Made by a program: the position numbers and the translations under genes. The notes below the pieces were generated by a model. The model worked only from the letters and a program-made list of their open reading frames with translations. It had not been told where the DNA came from and ran no database searches. 64,000 nucleotides of DNA from assembly GCA_901456055.1 (NCBI GenBank), contig CABDWT010000016.1, positions 372,001 to 436,000 of the forward strand, given 5' to 3'. Positions 9,847 to 20,293 of the stretch are shown here, one piece after another (within the stretch, counting starts at the first letter, position 1; each line of letters starts with the position of its first letter). Origin of the DNA: Phytobacter ursingii (GTDB lineage: Bacteria; Pseudomonadota; Gammaproteobacteria; Enterobacterales; Enterobacteriaceae).

Positions 9847-10104
9847 ATGAAAAACGTTAAAACACTGTTTGCCGCTGCCGTACTGAGTTCACTTTCTTTT
9901 GCAAGCTTCGCTGCTGTTGAAGTCCAGAGTGCTCCGGCAGGCCAGCAGCAAGTCGGTATCATTGGTGCTTCTGCAGGCGCTAACCTCTCTTCTGTTGAAG
10001 ATCAACTGGCTCAAAAAGCGGATGAGATGGGCGCAAAATCTTTCCGTATCACCTCTGTGACCGGTTCTGATACCCTGCATGGCACGGCAGTGCTGTACAA
10101 ATAA
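9847..10104 (+). CDS. bhsA: Multiple stress resistance outer-membrane protein BhsA
   Basis: 85-aa DUF1471 (YhcN/BhsA) protein with a signal peptide cleaved near SFASFA-AVEV, residue 22/23. In E. coli it alters surface hydrophobicity and biofilm and lowers copper permeability. The mature domain shows the family pattern (GIIGASAGANLSSVEDQLAQKADEMGAKSFRITS). An ACAGGAACAAA ribosome site precedes the ATG. It is divergent from comR, its repressor, and followed by a strong terminator. Confidence 0.95.
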   Translation: MKNVKTLFAAAVLSSLSFASFAAVEVQSAPAGQQQVGIIGASAGANLSSVEDQLAQKADEMGAKSFRITSVTGSDTLHGTAVLYK

Positions 10105-10130
10105 GTTAAGCCACTGAATTAACCCTCATA

Positions 10131-10162
10131 AAAAAGGCCTCGCAACTGCGAGGCCTTTTTTT
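10131..10162 (+). terminator. Terminator after bhsA
   Basis: GGCCTCGCA / TGCGAGGCC stem (10136-10144, 10147-10155), A-run before and T-run after, so it also serves the convergent ldtC. Confidence 0.9.
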
Positions 10163-10174
10163 GTTACCCGGACA

Positions 10175-11134
10175 TTAAAGGGATTGTTGCAGCGCATTGT
10201 CATGGAGGGTGACATCCACCGGCATGCCGGAACGCACTTCCATCGCACGTTCAAATACCTCACTTGCGCTCTGCGGTGAATCTTTGAAGGCCTGCATTGT
10301 GGCATTAAGTACAATCGGTAAGGTCTTCGGGTCGTCATCGATGGATTTTGATAGCGGCTGGTGCACTTCTACAAGTCGTGTGCCGTCAGGTTCAACCGAT
10401 GTTTTTATCGGCGTATTGATAATATTCACGCGCGTACCGGGTGTGATAACCCTGAATAAGGTGGCAATGTCGTTATCACGCAGACGGATACAGCCAGAAC
10501 TCACACGCATACCAATGCCAAAATCGGCGTTAGTTCCATGAATCAGATAGACACCACCGTAAGCAGCAAGGCGAATGGCATGGTGCCCCATCGGATTTTC
10601 CGGCCCGGCAGGGACGACCGCCGGTAAATCTATCCCCTGGGCTTTATAACGCGCACGAATATTGGCTGTAGGCGTCCAGGTCGGATTGGCCCGTTTATCG
10701 GAAACGGTCGTCACCATCGTAGGCGTCAGCGTATCGCCACCCAGTTGCCCTATTCCGATAGGGTAGACGGTGACTTCATTTTTACCCGGCGGGTAATAGT
10801 AGAGACGCAGTTCGGCCAGATTAATGACAATACCTTCGCGCGGCACGTCTGGTACCAGGGTTTGTAGCGGGATCGTCAGCACATTGCCTGCGCGCGGAAC
10901 ATAAGGATCAACACCGGGGTTCGCCTGCAACAGAGCCAGGAAACCGACATTGTATTTTTTGGCAATTGCCTCCAGCGAGCCGCCATCATTCTCTACCACG
11001 TGATAACGATTTTCACCAACCAGCCGACTACCGTTGGGCGGTAAAGGCCAGGTATTCGCTTTCGCTGGTAAGACTAGCGTGGCGGCGAGGAAAATCGCCC
11101 AGAGGACAAAACGGGAGTTATTAAGCATTACCAT
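10175..11134 (-). CDS. ldtC: L,D-transpeptidase LdtC (YcfS)
   Basis: Periplasmic YkuD-family transpeptidase that attaches Braun lipoprotein to peptidoglycan. 319 aa (E. coli 320). Signal peptide about residues 1-26 (ends LPAKA). A LysM domain follows (about 42-90, HVVENDGGSLEAIAKKYNVG...TIPLQ). The catalytic YkuD domain carries HGTNADFGIGMRVSSGCIRL, with the nucleophilic Cys inside SSGCIR. The C-terminal extension is the family's. It is convergent with bhsA and faces the mfd block with an intergenic gap of about 150 bases. Confidence 0.96.
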   Translation of the reverse strand: MVMLNNSRFVLWAIFLAATLVLPAKANTWPLPPNGSRLVGENRYHVVENDGGSLEAIAKKYNVGFLALLQANPGVDPYVPRAGNVLTIPLQTLVPDVPREGIVINLAELRLYYYPPGKNEVTVYPIGIGQLGGDTLTPTMVTTVSDKRANPTWTPTANIRARYKAQGIDLPAVVPAGPENPMGHHAIRLAAYGGVYLIHGTNADFGIGMRVSSGCIRLRDNDIATLFRVITPGTRVNIINTPIKTSVEPDGTRLVEVHQPLSKSIDDDPKTLPIVLNATMQAFKDSPQSASEVFERAMEVRSGMPVDVTLHDNALQQSL

Positions 11135-11282
11135 TATCCATGTGAACTATAAGGTTATTTTGTCAAATAGAGATCATGGAATTATGGCGGGAGGGAATGT
11201 CGGGAAGTCCTGGAAGAGTGCAAAGTGTTTGTAAATATTTCAAAAAATAACCGGGCCAGTACGGGTACTGGCCCACAGAACA

Positions 11283-14200
11283 CTATGCGATCGCGTTCTC
11301 TTCCAACTGTCGCATGAAATTGCGAACCCAGTCCATGCGAGTTTTGCGATCCGTCAGCTCCTGGAAGAATTTCAGGCGCGTCGGGCCGTCAAGGCGGAAC
11401 TGTTTTGGCTGCTTTTGCAACAGGCCGATTAGCCATGCGGGATTGACATGATTTTTTTCATTGAACTCAATCGAGCCGCCTTTTTCATTCCCTTCAAGCT
11501 TACGAATCCCCAGTTTCTGCGCCTGTTGACGCAGCCGCGCAATATCGAGCAGGTTTCGTGCGGCGTCAGGCAGCAGGCCAAAGCGGTCAATCAACTCCAC
11601 TTTAATCTCATCGAGCTCATTTTCACTCTTCGCGCTGGCAATGCGCTTGTAGAAAGAGAGGCGGGTATTGACGTCGGGAATAAAATCATCCGGCAGCAGG
11701 GAAGGCATCCTCAGTTCGACTTCCGTTTGCTGGCTGGTGAGATCTTCAAGCGATGGCTCACGCCCGGCTTTAAGCGCATCGACCGCATTCTCCAGCAACT
11801 CCATGTACAGCGAAAAGCCGATGGTTTCCATTGAACCGCTCTGATCTTCTCCCAGCAGTTCGCCGGCGCCGCGGATTTCCAGATCATGGGTCGCAAGGGC
11901 GAAACCGGCACCCAAATCCTCCAGTGAGGCAATGGCTTCGAGACGCTTTTGTGCATCGGTCGTCATCGCTTTCGGGTGTGGGGTCAGCAGCCAGGCATAG
12001 GCCTGGTGGTGTGAGCGACCCACACGCCCACGTAACTGGTGGAGTTGCGCCAGTCCAAAGTGATCGGCTCGCTCAATAATGATCGTGTTCGCGGTAGGAA
12101 TGTCGATCCCGGTTTCGATGATGGTGGTACAGACCAGCACATTAAAACGCTGGTGGTGGAAATCATTCATCACCCGTTCCAGTTCGCGTTCACGCATCTG
12201 GCCGTGGCCGATGGCGATACGTGCTTCCGGCACCAGTTCTGCCAGTCTGTCGGCAGCTTTCTGAATATTTTCGACGTCGTTATAAAGGTAGTAAACCTGC
12301 CCACCACGCAGGACTTCACGCAGTATCGCCTCGCGCACGACCAGGCTGTCGTATTCGCGAACGAATGTTTTCACAGCCAGGCGGCGCGCGGGAGGTGTTG
12401 CGATAATCGACAGATCGCGCATACCGCTCATGGCCATATTGAGTGTACGCGGAATTGGCGTCGCGGTTAGCGTGAGGATATCCACGTCTGCGCGCATCGC
12501 TTTAATCCGCTCTTTATGACGTACGCCGAAGCGGTGTTCTTCATCGACAATCAGCAGCCCCAGATCTTTCCACTTCACGTCGTTTTGCAGCAACTTATGG
12601 GTACCGATAAGAATATCGATTTTGCCCTCAGCCGCCTGCTCCAGCACCTGCGTCTGTTCTTTTGCGCTACGAAAACGCGAGAGCATCTCCACACGCACTG
12701 GCCAGTTGGCGAAGCGGTCGCGGAAATTGTCGAAATGCTGTTGAGCGAGCAGGGTAGTGGGCACCAGCACCGCCACCTGCTTGTTGTTTTCGACGGCAAG
12801 GAAGGCGGCGCGCATGGCCACTTCGGTTTTACCGAAGCCGACATCGCCGCAGACCAGGCGGTCCATAGCCAGTGGCTGGCACATATCACTCAACACCGCG
12901 TTAATGGCTTGAGCCTGGTCTGGCGTGGTTTCAAACGGGAAGCTGTCGCAGAAAAGCTGATACTGTTCGCGATCGTGTTTAAATGCAAAGCCGGACTTCG
13001 CGGCGCGTTGAGCGTAGATATCCAGCAGTTCTGCCGCGACATCACGAACTTTTTCTGCCGCTTTCTGCCGCGCCCGCGCCCAGGCATCGCCGCCCAGTTT
13101 ATGCAGCGGCGCGTTCTCCTCCGCGCCCCCGGCATAGCGGCTAATCAGATGCAATGAGGAGACCGGTACGTAGAGTTTGGCATCCCCGGCATAAGTCAGC
13201 ATCAGGTATTCGCCTTTAATGCCGCCCGCTTCAAGCGTGGTCATCCCTGCATAGCGTCCAACCCCATGTTCCAGGTGTACCACCGGCTGGCCTGGGTGCA
13301 GTTCAGCAAGGTTGCGAATCAGCGTATCGGGGTTAATCGTGCGGCGTGTATCCTGGCGACGGCGGGCAACGCGCTCACCCAGCAGATCGCTTTCGCAAAT
13401 CAGCGCGCGGTTACGTAGCGTGTCGATAAAGCCATGTTCAGCTGAACCAATGATCAGATAGCGACCGGTATCTTGGGCGTCATCTAGTCGGGTAATGCGC
13501 TTCGGCGCAATCTTGATACGTGAGAGCAGTTCTCCCAGCGCTTCACGACGTCCCTCGCTCTCGACCGAAAACACGACCGGCCCGCTAAAGGATTCGAGGA
13601 ATTTGCGCAAATTATCCAGCGGTGATTTTTGCTGTGCCTGAACGGCTAAATCCGGCAATGTCCGGTAACCGAGGTTCACATTGGCGGCTTTGTCCGCCAG
13701 CTTTTCGGTTTTGAGCTGCACACGTGGCCAGAGTTTGAGTTCGCTGAACAACTCATCTACCCGCAGCCACAGCAACTCAGGCGCCAGCAAGGGGCGCATC
13801 GGGTCCACGCCGCGATTTTCAAAGCGCGCCCGGGTCTCCTGGCTAAAGCGTTCAGCGCTGTTTTCCAGATCGCCCGTGTTAATAAGCAGCGTATTGTCCG
13901 GCAAATAGCTAAACAACGACGGCAACGGTTCGCTGAAAAACAGGGGCTGCCAGTATTCAATACCGGTTGGCAAAGTGCCTTTGCTTACCTGTTGATAGAT
14001 ATGTTCGGCATCGCGCTTGACGTCAAACTTATCGCGCCACTGACTGCGAAACAGTTCGATTGCGGTTTTATCCGTCGGGAATTCATGAGCAGGCAGTAAA
14101 TTGATCGCCTCGACCTCTTCCAGCGTACGCTGGCTGTCCGCATCGAACAGACGAAGGCTGTCAATTTCATCATCGAAGAAATCAAGACGATAAGGTTGTG

Positions 14201-14729
14201 CACTCCCCATCGGGAAGAGATCCAGCAGCGCCCCGCGGGTCGCGTACTCACCGTGTTCCATAACCTGATCAACATGGCGATATCCCGCGCTGTCCAGCTG
14301 CGCGCGCAGCGTGTCACGGGACAGCCGCTGGCCTTTTTTCATGACCAACGCATGCCCGTGTAAATAGCTATGCGGGCAGACGCGCTGCATCAATGTATTT
14401 ACCGATACAATCAGCACACCACGCTGCATAGAGGGCAACTGGTAGAGTGTGGAGAGACGGGAAGAGATGATTTCCTGATGCGGTGAGAAACTGTCATATG
14501 GCAGCGTCTCCCAGTCAGCAAGATTCATCACCAGATTGTCGGTGAACTGGGTGATTTCGTCATGCAGACGCAGGGCATTTTGCATATCCGGCGTAATCAG
14601 GACTACCGGACCTTTGTGTCGCTCAATGATTTCCGCGACTTCGGTCGCGCAGGCAGCACCAGTCAGTTCGCCAAGCTGGCGCTGCTCACCGGGTTTGACG
14701 GGCAGAGAATAACGGTATTGTTCAGGCAT
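11283..14729 (-). CDS. mfd: Transcription-repair coupling factor Mfd
   Basis: 1148-aa ATP-dependent translocase that removes RNA polymerase stalled at lesions and recruits UvrA. The N-terminal third is the UvrB-like region that binds UvrA; a central RNAP-interacting (CarD-like) domain has PGQPVVHLEHGVGRY; then come two RecA-like helicase lobes with Walker A GDVGFGKTE near residue 630 and DEEH near 730; the TRG motif region includes RGRVGRSHHQAYAW; a C-terminal TRCF domain ends the protein. Length is that of E. coli Mfd. It is preceded by an AT-poor hairpin (14753-14780) that belongs to the upstream ycfT. Confidence 0.98.
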   Translation of the reverse strand: MPEQYRYSLPVKPGEQRQLGELTGAACATEVAEIIERHKGPVVLITPDMQNALRLHDEITQFTDNLVMNLADWETLPYDSFSPHQEIISSRLSTLYQLPSMQRGVLIVSVNTLMQRVCPHSYLHGHALVMKKGQRLSRDTLRAQLDSAGYRHVDQVMEHGEYATRGALLDLFPMGSAQPYRLDFFDDEIDSLRLFDADSQRTLEEVEAINLLPAHEFPTDKTAIELFRSQWRDKFDVKRDAEHIYQQVSKGTLPTGIEYWQPLFFSEPLPSLFSYLPDNTLLINTGDLENSAERFSQETRARFENRGVDPMRPLLAPELLWLRVDELFSELKLWPRVQLKTEKLADKAANVNLGYRTLPDLAVQAQQKSPLDNLRKFLESFSGPVVFSVESEGRREALGELLSRIKIAPKRITRLDDAQDTGRYLIIGSAEHGFIDTLRNRALICESDLLGERVARRRQDTRRTINPDTLIRNLAELHPGQPVVHLEHGVGRYAGMTTLEAGGIKGEYLMLTYAGDAKLYVPVSSLHLISRYAGGAEENAPLHKLGGDAWARARQKAAEKVRDVAAELLDIYAQRAAKSGFAFKHDREQYQLFCDSFPFETTPDQAQAINAVLSDMCQPLAMDRLVCGDVGFGKTEVAMRAAFLAVENNKQVAVLVPTTLLAQQHFDNFRDRFANWPVRVEMLSRFRSAKEQTQVLEQAAEGKIDILIGTHKLLQNDVKWKDLGLLIVDEEHRFGVRHKERIKAMRADVDILTLTATPIPRTLNMAMSGMRDLSIIATPPARRLAVKTFVREYDSLVVREAILREVLRGGQVYYLYNDVENIQKAADRLAELVPEARIAIGHGQMRERELERVMNDFHHQRFNVLVCTTIIETGIDIPTANTIIIERADHFGLAQLHQLRGRVGRSHHQAYAWLLTPHPKAMTTDAQKRLEAIASLEDLGAGFALATHDLEIRGAGELLGEDQSGSMETIGFSLYMELLENAVDALKAGREPSLEDLTSQQTEVELRMPSLLPDDFIPDVNTRLSFYKRIASAKSENELDEIKVELIDRFGLLPDAARNLLDIARLRQQAQKLGIRKLEGNEKGGSIEFNEKNHVNPAWLIGLLQKQPKQFRLDGPTRLKFFQELTDRKTRMDWVRNFMRQLEENAIA

Positions 14730-14752
14730 AGATAAGGTCTGGGTCTCTTATG

Positions 14753-14780
14753 GATATGCCCCTTGTTATGGGGGCATATC
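14753..14780 (-). terminator. Hairpin between ycfT and mfd
   Basis: GATATGCCCC / GGGGCATATC perfect 10-bp stem with an 8-base loop. No T-run is obvious, so terminator strength is uncertain. Confidence 0.5.
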
Positions 14781-14843
14781 ACTGATACGCAATCCCTTTA
14801 TTATCCGCGATTGTGCACTATTCGCCAACCTCAACACACGCGC

Positions 14844-15920
14844 TTATCGCGTTTGCAGCGGCGGGGCCAATTTTGCGGGCGGAGTGAAAAACAGATCGGC
14901 AAAAATCGCCGAGGATATTTTCCGTATACACAAGCCAACCAGGGTACAGATAACCAGACTACAGAACGGATAGAGCAATACGATGGTAAGTTCGACGGCA
15001 GGCGACCAGCGCCCGGCATTCATCGGCGTCAATAAAGCCAGACTGAGCGCTTCAATCAGAATGCGATGGGTGGTGTAGATAGCGAGCGTATTGCTGCCGA
15101 CGATATTCAGCACTGCATTTTCGCCTGAACCAACACGCGCTTCCAGCGCATGGAACAGACGCAAAATCAGCACTACCGACAGCAGACTAAGGGGCAAGGG
15201 CACATTTAAAAACCATAGCGCCACCGCAGCAAGTAATGCTCCCGCCAGCCAGACAACGTAGCGACGAAAAGAGAAACGCGTTACTGCATCCATAATGGCG
15301 CCGCCAAACCATGCTCCCATGCTGTAGTAGATCATGTTGCGCAGTACGCTGTTCATACCCCACCAGGGCGAGGGCAAAAAGTTAATCGCTACGCTGAGGA
15401 GTGCCATGACGGCGAGTGCAGCAAGAGCCCAGCGGCTCAGTAATTTGCACAAAATGAAATAGACAACCAGCGCGTAGAGATACCACAGGCTGGTACTGGC
15501 GGTGAGCATCCCTTTAATAAACGCAGAGGGGGTATCCGCATAGGCGGCGTTAGAAGCACCGCTTAAATCCCGCGCAGGGGCGAGCCAGTCATTAATGTGG
15601 CTTAGCGCCAGCCACTGGAGTACGCCCCAGAGCACAAGCACGTAAAAGATGCTCCAGATCCGCTTGTCGAGCGTCTCTTTCCATGGCACCTCGTCAATGT
15701 AGCGTCGAATCAGGTAGCCAGAGAGAAAAAAGAACACGGGCATGCGGAAAGGAGCAAGGTAAAGATTAAAGTAGATCCAGCACTTTGCCAGCGTTTCTGA
15801 CCACGTGTGGCTGAATGTGGTGAGGTGCGGGTAAAACGTAATAACTGAGTGATAGATAACCACCAGACAGATACATAATCCCTTGATTTGATTTATCCAT
15901 AGAGTCTTTTTTTTCATCAT
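14844..15920 (-). CDS. ycfT: Acyltransferase-3 family inner-membrane protein YcfT
   Basis: 358-aa polytopic membrane protein (E. coli YcfT 357 aa) of the acyltransferase 3 / OatA-type family, with about ten hydrophobic segments. The family H-rich start is visible (NQIKGLCICLVVIYHSVITFYPH, with the catalytic-type His), followed by FRMPVFFFLSGYL. Members transfer acyl groups to envelope sugars; the substrate here is unknown. It has an MMKKKTLW start with no obvious strong ribosome site. It is divergent from lolC across about 290 bases. Confidence 0.92.
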   Translation of the reverse strand: MMKKKTLWINQIKGLCICLVVIYHSVITFYPHLTTFSHTWSETLAKCWIYFNLYLAPFRMPVFFFLSGYLIRRYIDEVPWKETLDKRIWSIFYVLVLWGVLQWLALSHINDWLAPARDLSGASNAAYADTPSAFIKGMLTASTSLWYLYALVVYFILCKLLSRWALAALAVMALLSVAINFLPSPWWGMNSVLRNMIYYSMGAWFGGAIMDAVTRFSFRRYVVWLAGALLAAVALWFLNVPLPLSLLSVVLILRLFHALEARVGSGENAVLNIVGSNTLAIYTTHRILIEALSLALLTPMNAGRWSPAVELTIVLLYPFCSLVICTLVGLCIRKISSAIFADLFFTPPAKLAPPLQTR

Positions 15921-16206
15921 CTTTCGCCGTTTGTATTACAAAGTTCGGCGTTTATCCTGGTGGCGTCGCTGCGGGGTGTAACGGTAAACAGTCTGTATTT
16001 CATCCCTTTTCGGATAAATATCAGGGGGTGAGTAAGAAAACGACATAGCGACGGGACGCGAAACGCGTAAAAGTCGTGCAACTAGCAATTTGATTTATCG
16101 GATTTTTTCCTGCCCTCTGAGACGTCCGCTTACCGTTTCACTCATTTACGCTCTACGCTTTCGCTTATATACTTCGGAGTCTGCTAACAGCAACCAGACG
16201 GATTTC

Positions 16207-17406
16207 ATGTACCAGCCTGTCACTCTCTTTATCGGCCTGCGCTATATGCGTGGGCGTGCAGCCGACCGCTTCGGTCGTTTCGTTTCCTGGCTGTCAACCA
16301 TTGGCATTACGCTTGGCGTAATGGCGCTGGTGACCGTGCTGTCGGTCATGAATGGCTTTGAGCGCGAACTGCAAAATAACATCCTGGGTCTGATGCCACA
16401 GGCTGTCATCACCGCACAAAACGGCTCAATCAACCCTGAACAATTACCTGCCAGCGCGCTCAAATTACAGGGCGTTAATCGCATTGCGCCATTGAGTACC
16501 GGTGATGTCGTTCTCCAGAGTGCACGCAGCGTGGCTGTTGGCGTAATGCTTGGGATCGACCCGGCGCAAAAAGATCCGCTCACCCCGTATCTGGTCAACG
16601 TGCAGCAATCTTCGCTGGAAGCCGGGCAGTACAATGTGATCCTCGGTGAAGGTCTGGCCGGACAATTAGGCGTCAATCGTGGCGACCAGATTCGCGTCAT
16701 GGTGCCATCTGCCAGCCAGTTTACGCCGATGGGGCGTTTGCCCAGTCAACGCCTGTTTACCGTGGTCGGGACTTTTGCTGCCAGCAGTGAAGTGGATGAC
16801 TACCAGATGCTGGTCAATATCCAGGATGCGTCCCGTCTGATGCGCTACCCCGCGGGCAATATTACCGGCTGGCGTTTATGGCTGAATGCGCCACTGCAGG
16901 TCGATGTTCTGAGCCAGCAGGCGTTGCCGCAAGGGACCAAATGGCAGGACTGGCGCGAGCGCAAAGGCGAACTCTTCCAGGCTGTGCGTATGGAGAAAAA
17001 CATGATGGGGCTGCTGTTAAGCCTGATCATTGCGGTGGCGGCTTTCAATATTATTACCTCCCTTGGCCTGATGGTGATGGAAAAACAGGGAGAGGTGGCG
17101 ATTCTGCAAACCCAGGGGCTGACTCCGCGTCAGATCATGGCCGTCTTTATGGTGCAGGGCGCAAGCGCTGGCATCATTGGCGCGCTGCTGGGGGCGGCGC
17201 TTGGCGCACTGCTTGCCAGTCAGTTGAATAATCTGATGCCTGTCATCGGTGCGTTTCTTGATGGCGCTGCGTTGCCAGTGGCCATCGAGCCGTTACAGGT
17301 GGTTGTTATTGCGCTGGTGGCAATGGCCATCGCGCTGTTGTCTACGCTTTATCCTTCCTGGCGCGCTGCCGCCACTCAACCCGCTGAGGCTTTACGTTAT
17401 GAATAA
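16207..17406 (+). CDS. lolC: Lipoprotein-releasing ABC transporter permease LolC
   Basis: One of two FtsX-type permease subunits of LolCDE, which extracts outer-membrane lipoproteins from the inner membrane and hands them to LolA. The ATG at 16207 gives 399 aa, the E. coli length. A first membrane helix is near residue 25-50 ([27 protein letters not shown]), then a large periplasmic domain to about residue 260, then three C-terminal helices. The last bases overlap the lolD start by 8 nt (ATG at 17399), so the operon is translationally coupled. A longer frame from 16090 has no family support. Confidence 0.96.
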   Translation: MYQPVTLFIGLRYMRGRAADRFGRFVSWLSTIGITLGVMALVTVLSVMNGFERELQNNILGLMPQAVITAQNGSINPEQLPASALKLQGVNRIAPLSTGDVVLQSARSVAVGVMLGIDPAQKDPLTPYLVNVQQSSLEAGQYNVILGEGLAGQLGVNRGDQIRVMVPSASQFTPMGRLPSQRLFTVVGTFAASSEVDDYQMLVNIQDASRLMRYPAGNITGWRLWLNAPLQVDVLSQQALPQGTKWQDWRERKGELFQAVRMEKNMMGLLLSLIIAVAAFNIITSLGLMVMEKQGEVAILQTQGLTPRQIMAVFMVQGASAGIIGALLGAALGALLASQLNNLMPVIGAFLDGAALPVAIEPLQVVVIALVAMAIALLSTLYPSWRAAATQPAEALRYE

Positions 17407-18100
17407 GATCCTGTTGCAATGCGACAACCTGTGCAAACGCTATCAGGAAGGGAAAGTGCAAACCGATGTGTTGCACGATGTGAGCTTTAGCGTGGGTGAA
17501 GGTGAGTTGATGGCCATTGTCGGCAGCTCCGGTTCCGGTAAAAGTACGCTCCTGCATCTGTTGGGCGGGCTGGACACGCCGACCTCTGGCGAAGTGACCT
17601 TCGATAACCAACAACTGAGCAAACTCTCCTCTGCGGCGAAAGCGGAGCTACGCAACCGCGAGCTCGGCTTTATCTATCAGTTTCACCACCTGCTGCCCGA
17701 TTTTACTGCCCTGGAGAACGTCGCGATGCCGCTGCTGATTGGTAAGCACAAAGCGGCGGAAATTGATGTCCGGGCGCGGGAAATGCTGCGGGCGGTTGGG
17801 CTTGAGCATCGCGCCAGTCATCGCCCCTCGGAACTCTCAGGCGGCGAGCGTCAGCGCGTGGCCATTGCTCGTGCGCTGGTGAATAATCCACGTCTGGTGC
17901 TGGCGGACGAGCCGACCGGTAACCTTGATGCCCGCAATGCGGACAGTATTTTCCAACTGCTGGGGGAACTGAACGCGTCACAGGGCACGGCGTTCCTGGT
18001 GGTCACACATGATCTGCAGCTGGCGAAACGGATGAGCCGCCAGCTGGAGATGCGCGACGGTCGCCTGAGCACTGAAATGACCCTGATGGGGGCCGAGTGA
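17399..18100 (+). CDS. lolD: Lipoprotein-releasing ABC transporter ATPase LolD
   Basis: Cytoplasmic ATPase of LolCDE. The ATG at 17399 gives 233 aa, the usual size. Walker [10 protein letters not shown] is at residues 42-50, the signature [15 protein letters not shown] is in the middle, and Walker [13 protein letters not shown] follows. The LolD-specific Q-loop motif [12 protein letters not shown] is present. The gene overlaps lolC by 8 nt at its start and lolE by a base or more at its end (stop at 18098-18100). Confidence 0.97.
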   Translation: MNKILLQCDNLCKRYQEGKVQTDVLHDVSFSVGEGELMAIVGSSGSGKSTLLHLLGGLDTPTSGEVTFDNQQLSKLSSAAKAELRNRELGFIYQFHHLLPDFTALENVAMPLLIGKHKAAEIDVRAREMLRAVGLEHRASHRPSELSGGERQRVAIARALVNNPRLVLADEPTGNLDARNADSIFQLLGELNASQGTAFLVVTHDLQLAKRMSRQLEMRDGRLSTEMTLMGAE

Positions 18101-19344
18101 TGGCGTCTCCTCTGTCATTACTGATTGGCCTGCGTTTTAGCCGTGGCCGGCGCCGCAGTGGTATGGTTTCGCTGATTTCCGTCATCTCCACGATAGGTAT
18201 TTCCCTTGGCGTTGCGGTATTGATCGTCGGTCTGAGCGCAATGAACGGCTTCGAGCGCGAGCTTAATAACCGTATTCTGGCGGTTGTGCCGCATGGCGAA
18301 ATTGAGCCAGTGAATCAGCCGTGGAATAACTGGAACGACGCACTGGCAAAAGTAGAAAAAGTGCCGGGCATTGTCGCCGCTGCGCCCTATATTAATTTCA
18401 CCGGCCTTGTGGAGAGCGGCACCAATTTGCGAGCGATCCAGGTGAAGGGGGTAAACCCTGAGCAGGAATCCCGTCTGAGCGCATTACCCCATTTTGTGCA
18501 GGCCGACGCCTGGCGCAATTTTAAACCTGGTGAGCAGCAGATTATCCTTGGTAAAGGTGTTGCGGATGCGCTGAACGTAAAACAGGGCGATTGGGTATCG
18601 ATAATGATCCCCAATTCTGACACCGACCACAAACTGTTGCAGCCCAAACGCGTCAGACTGCACGTTACTGGCGTATTGCAATTGAGCGGTCAGCTCGACC
18701 ATGCGTTTGCGATGATCCCCATGGAAGACGCGCAGCAATATCTGGATATGGGCAGCAGCGTTACGGGTATCGCCATAAAAGTGAAGGACGTCTTTAACGC
18801 GAATACGCTGGTGCGTAGCGCCGGTGAAGTCACCAACAGCTATGTCTATATTAAAAGCTGGATCGGTAAGTACGGCTATATGTACCGCGATATTCAGATG
18901 ATCCGCGCCATTATGTACCTGGCGATGGTGCTGGTGATTGGCGTGGCCTGTTTCAATATTGTCTCCACGCTGGTCATGGCGGTAAAAGATAAGAGCAGCG
19001 ATATCGCCGTGCTACGCACATTAGGAGCGAAAGATGGTTTGATCCGGGCGATTTTTGTCTGGTACGGCTTGCTGGCAGGCCTGTTGGGTAGCGTGATCGG
19101 TGCGGTGATCGGTGTGGTTGCGTCACTGCAACTGACCGCCATAATCCGTGTGATTGAGAAGATTATTGGTCATCAATTTTTATCCGGCGATATCTACTTT
19201 ATCGATTTTCTACCGTCGGAGTTACACGTACTGGATGTGGTGTATGTATTGGTCACCGCTCTGTTGCTGAGTCTGTTGGCAAGCTGGTATCCGGCTCGCC
19301 GGGCAAGCAATATCGATCCGGCGAGGGTATTAAGCGGACAATAA
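18100..19344 (+). CDS. lolE: Lipoprotein-releasing ABC transporter permease LolE
   Basis: Second FtsX-type permease of LolCDE, 414 aa from the ATG at 18100 that overlaps the lolD stop (TGATG). Same topology as LolC: an N-terminal helix ([26 protein letters not shown]), a periplasmic domain to about residue 265, and three helices at the C-terminus ending in [20 protein letters not shown]. LolE and LolC share the STIGI/FERELN pattern, showing their duplication origin. The gene is followed 22 bases later by nagK. Confidence 0.96.
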   Translation: MASPLSLLIGLRFSRGRRRSGMVSLISVISTIGISLGVAVLIVGLSAMNGFERELNNRILAVVPHGEIEPVNQPWNNWNDALAKVEKVPGIVAAAPYINFTGLVESGTNLRAIQVKGVNPEQESRLSALPHFVQADAWRNFKPGEQQIILGKGVADALNVKQGDWVSIMIPNSDTDHKLLQPKRVRLHVTGVLQLSGQLDHAFAMIPMEDAQQYLDMGSSVTGIAIKVKDVFNANTLVRSAGEVTNSYVYIKSWIGKYGYMYRDIQMIRAIMYLAMVLVIGVACFNIVSTLVMAVKDKSSDIAVLRTLGAKDGLIRAIFVWYGLLAGLLGSVIGAVIGVVASLQLTAIIRVIEKIIGHQFLSGDIYFIDFLPSELHVLDVVYVLVTALLLSLLASWYPARRASNIDPARVLSGQ

Positions 19345-19366
19345 TAAAAAGCAAAAAGGAGAGGCG

Positions 19367-20278
19367 ATGTATTACGGATTTGATATCGGCGGAAGCAAGA
19401 TAGCGCTGGGGGTATTTGACGATACCCGCCGTTTGCAATGGGAAAAGCGCGTCGCCACACCGAAAGACAGTTATGAGACATTTTTAACGACTATCACTCA
19501 ACTGGTGGCCGACGCTGATGCACGCTTCGGTGGCCAGGGCAGCGTCGGCATCGGTATTCCGGGCATGCCGGAAACCGCTGATGGCACCCTCTATGCCGCC
19601 AATGTGCCGGCCGCCAGTGGTCAACCGCTGCGCAAGGATTTGAGCGCAAGGCTCGCGCGTGATGTCCGCCTTGATAACGACGCCAACTGTTTTGCTCTTT
19701 CCGAAGCCTGGGATGATGAGTTTCGTCAGTATCCGATTGTGATGGGGCTTATCCTGGGTACCGGCGTTGGTGGTGGCATCGTCGCCAACGGCCAGACCCT
19801 CAAGGGACGCAGCTACATTACCGGCGAGTTTGGCCATATTCGTCTGCCAGTCGATGCTATGACGCTGATGGGCTTTGATTTTCCGCTCACGCGTTGCGGC
19901 TGCGGCAAACTGGGCTGTATCGAAAACTACCTTTCCGGGCGCGGTTTTGCCTGGTTGTATCAACATTACTACCACCAATCCTTATCGTCCCCGGAAATCA
20001 TTGCGCGCTGGGAGCAGGGCGACGCGCAGGCGAAAGCGCATGTTGAGCGCTATGCTGATTTGCTGGCGGTGTGTCTTGGGAATATCCTGACGATAGTGGA
20101 TCCGGATTTATTGGTAATCGGTGGCGGCTTATCGAATTTCTCTGCACTGACGTCTTTGCTGGCGGCGCGTTTACCGCCACACTTGTTGCCGGTTGCCCGG
20201 ATACCCCGCATTGAACGTGCTCGCCACGGCGATGCTGGCGGCATGCGCGGCGCCGCTTTCCTTCATCTTACTGATTAA
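19367..20278 (+). CDS. nagK: N-acetylglucosamine kinase NagK
   Basis: ROK-family kinase that phosphorylates GlcNAc from cell-wall recycling to GlcNAc-6-phosphate. 303 aa, as in E. coli. The phosphate-binding DIGGSKI is at residues 5-11, the ATP loop is GTGVGGGIV, and the ROK zinc site is [17 protein letters not shown]. An AAAGGAGAGGCG ribosome site precedes the ATG. It lies just after lolCDE and just before cobB on the same strand and probably shares their transcript. Confidence 0.97.
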   Translation: MYYGFDIGGSKIALGVFDDTRRLQWEKRVATPKDSYETFLTTITQLVADADARFGGQGSVGIGIPGMPETADGTLYAANVPAASGQPLRKDLSARLARDVRLDNDANCFALSEAWDDEFRQYPIVMGLILGTGVGGGIVANGQTLKGRSYITGEFGHIRLPVDAMTLMGFDFPLTRCGCGKLGCIENYLSGRGFAWLYQHYYHQSLSSPEIIARWEQGDAQAKAHVERYADLLAVCLGNILTIVDPDLLVIGGGLSNFSALTSLLAARLPPHLLPVARIPRIERARHGDAGGMRGAAFLHLTD

Positions 20279-20293
20279 TCCTGAGAGGATGAT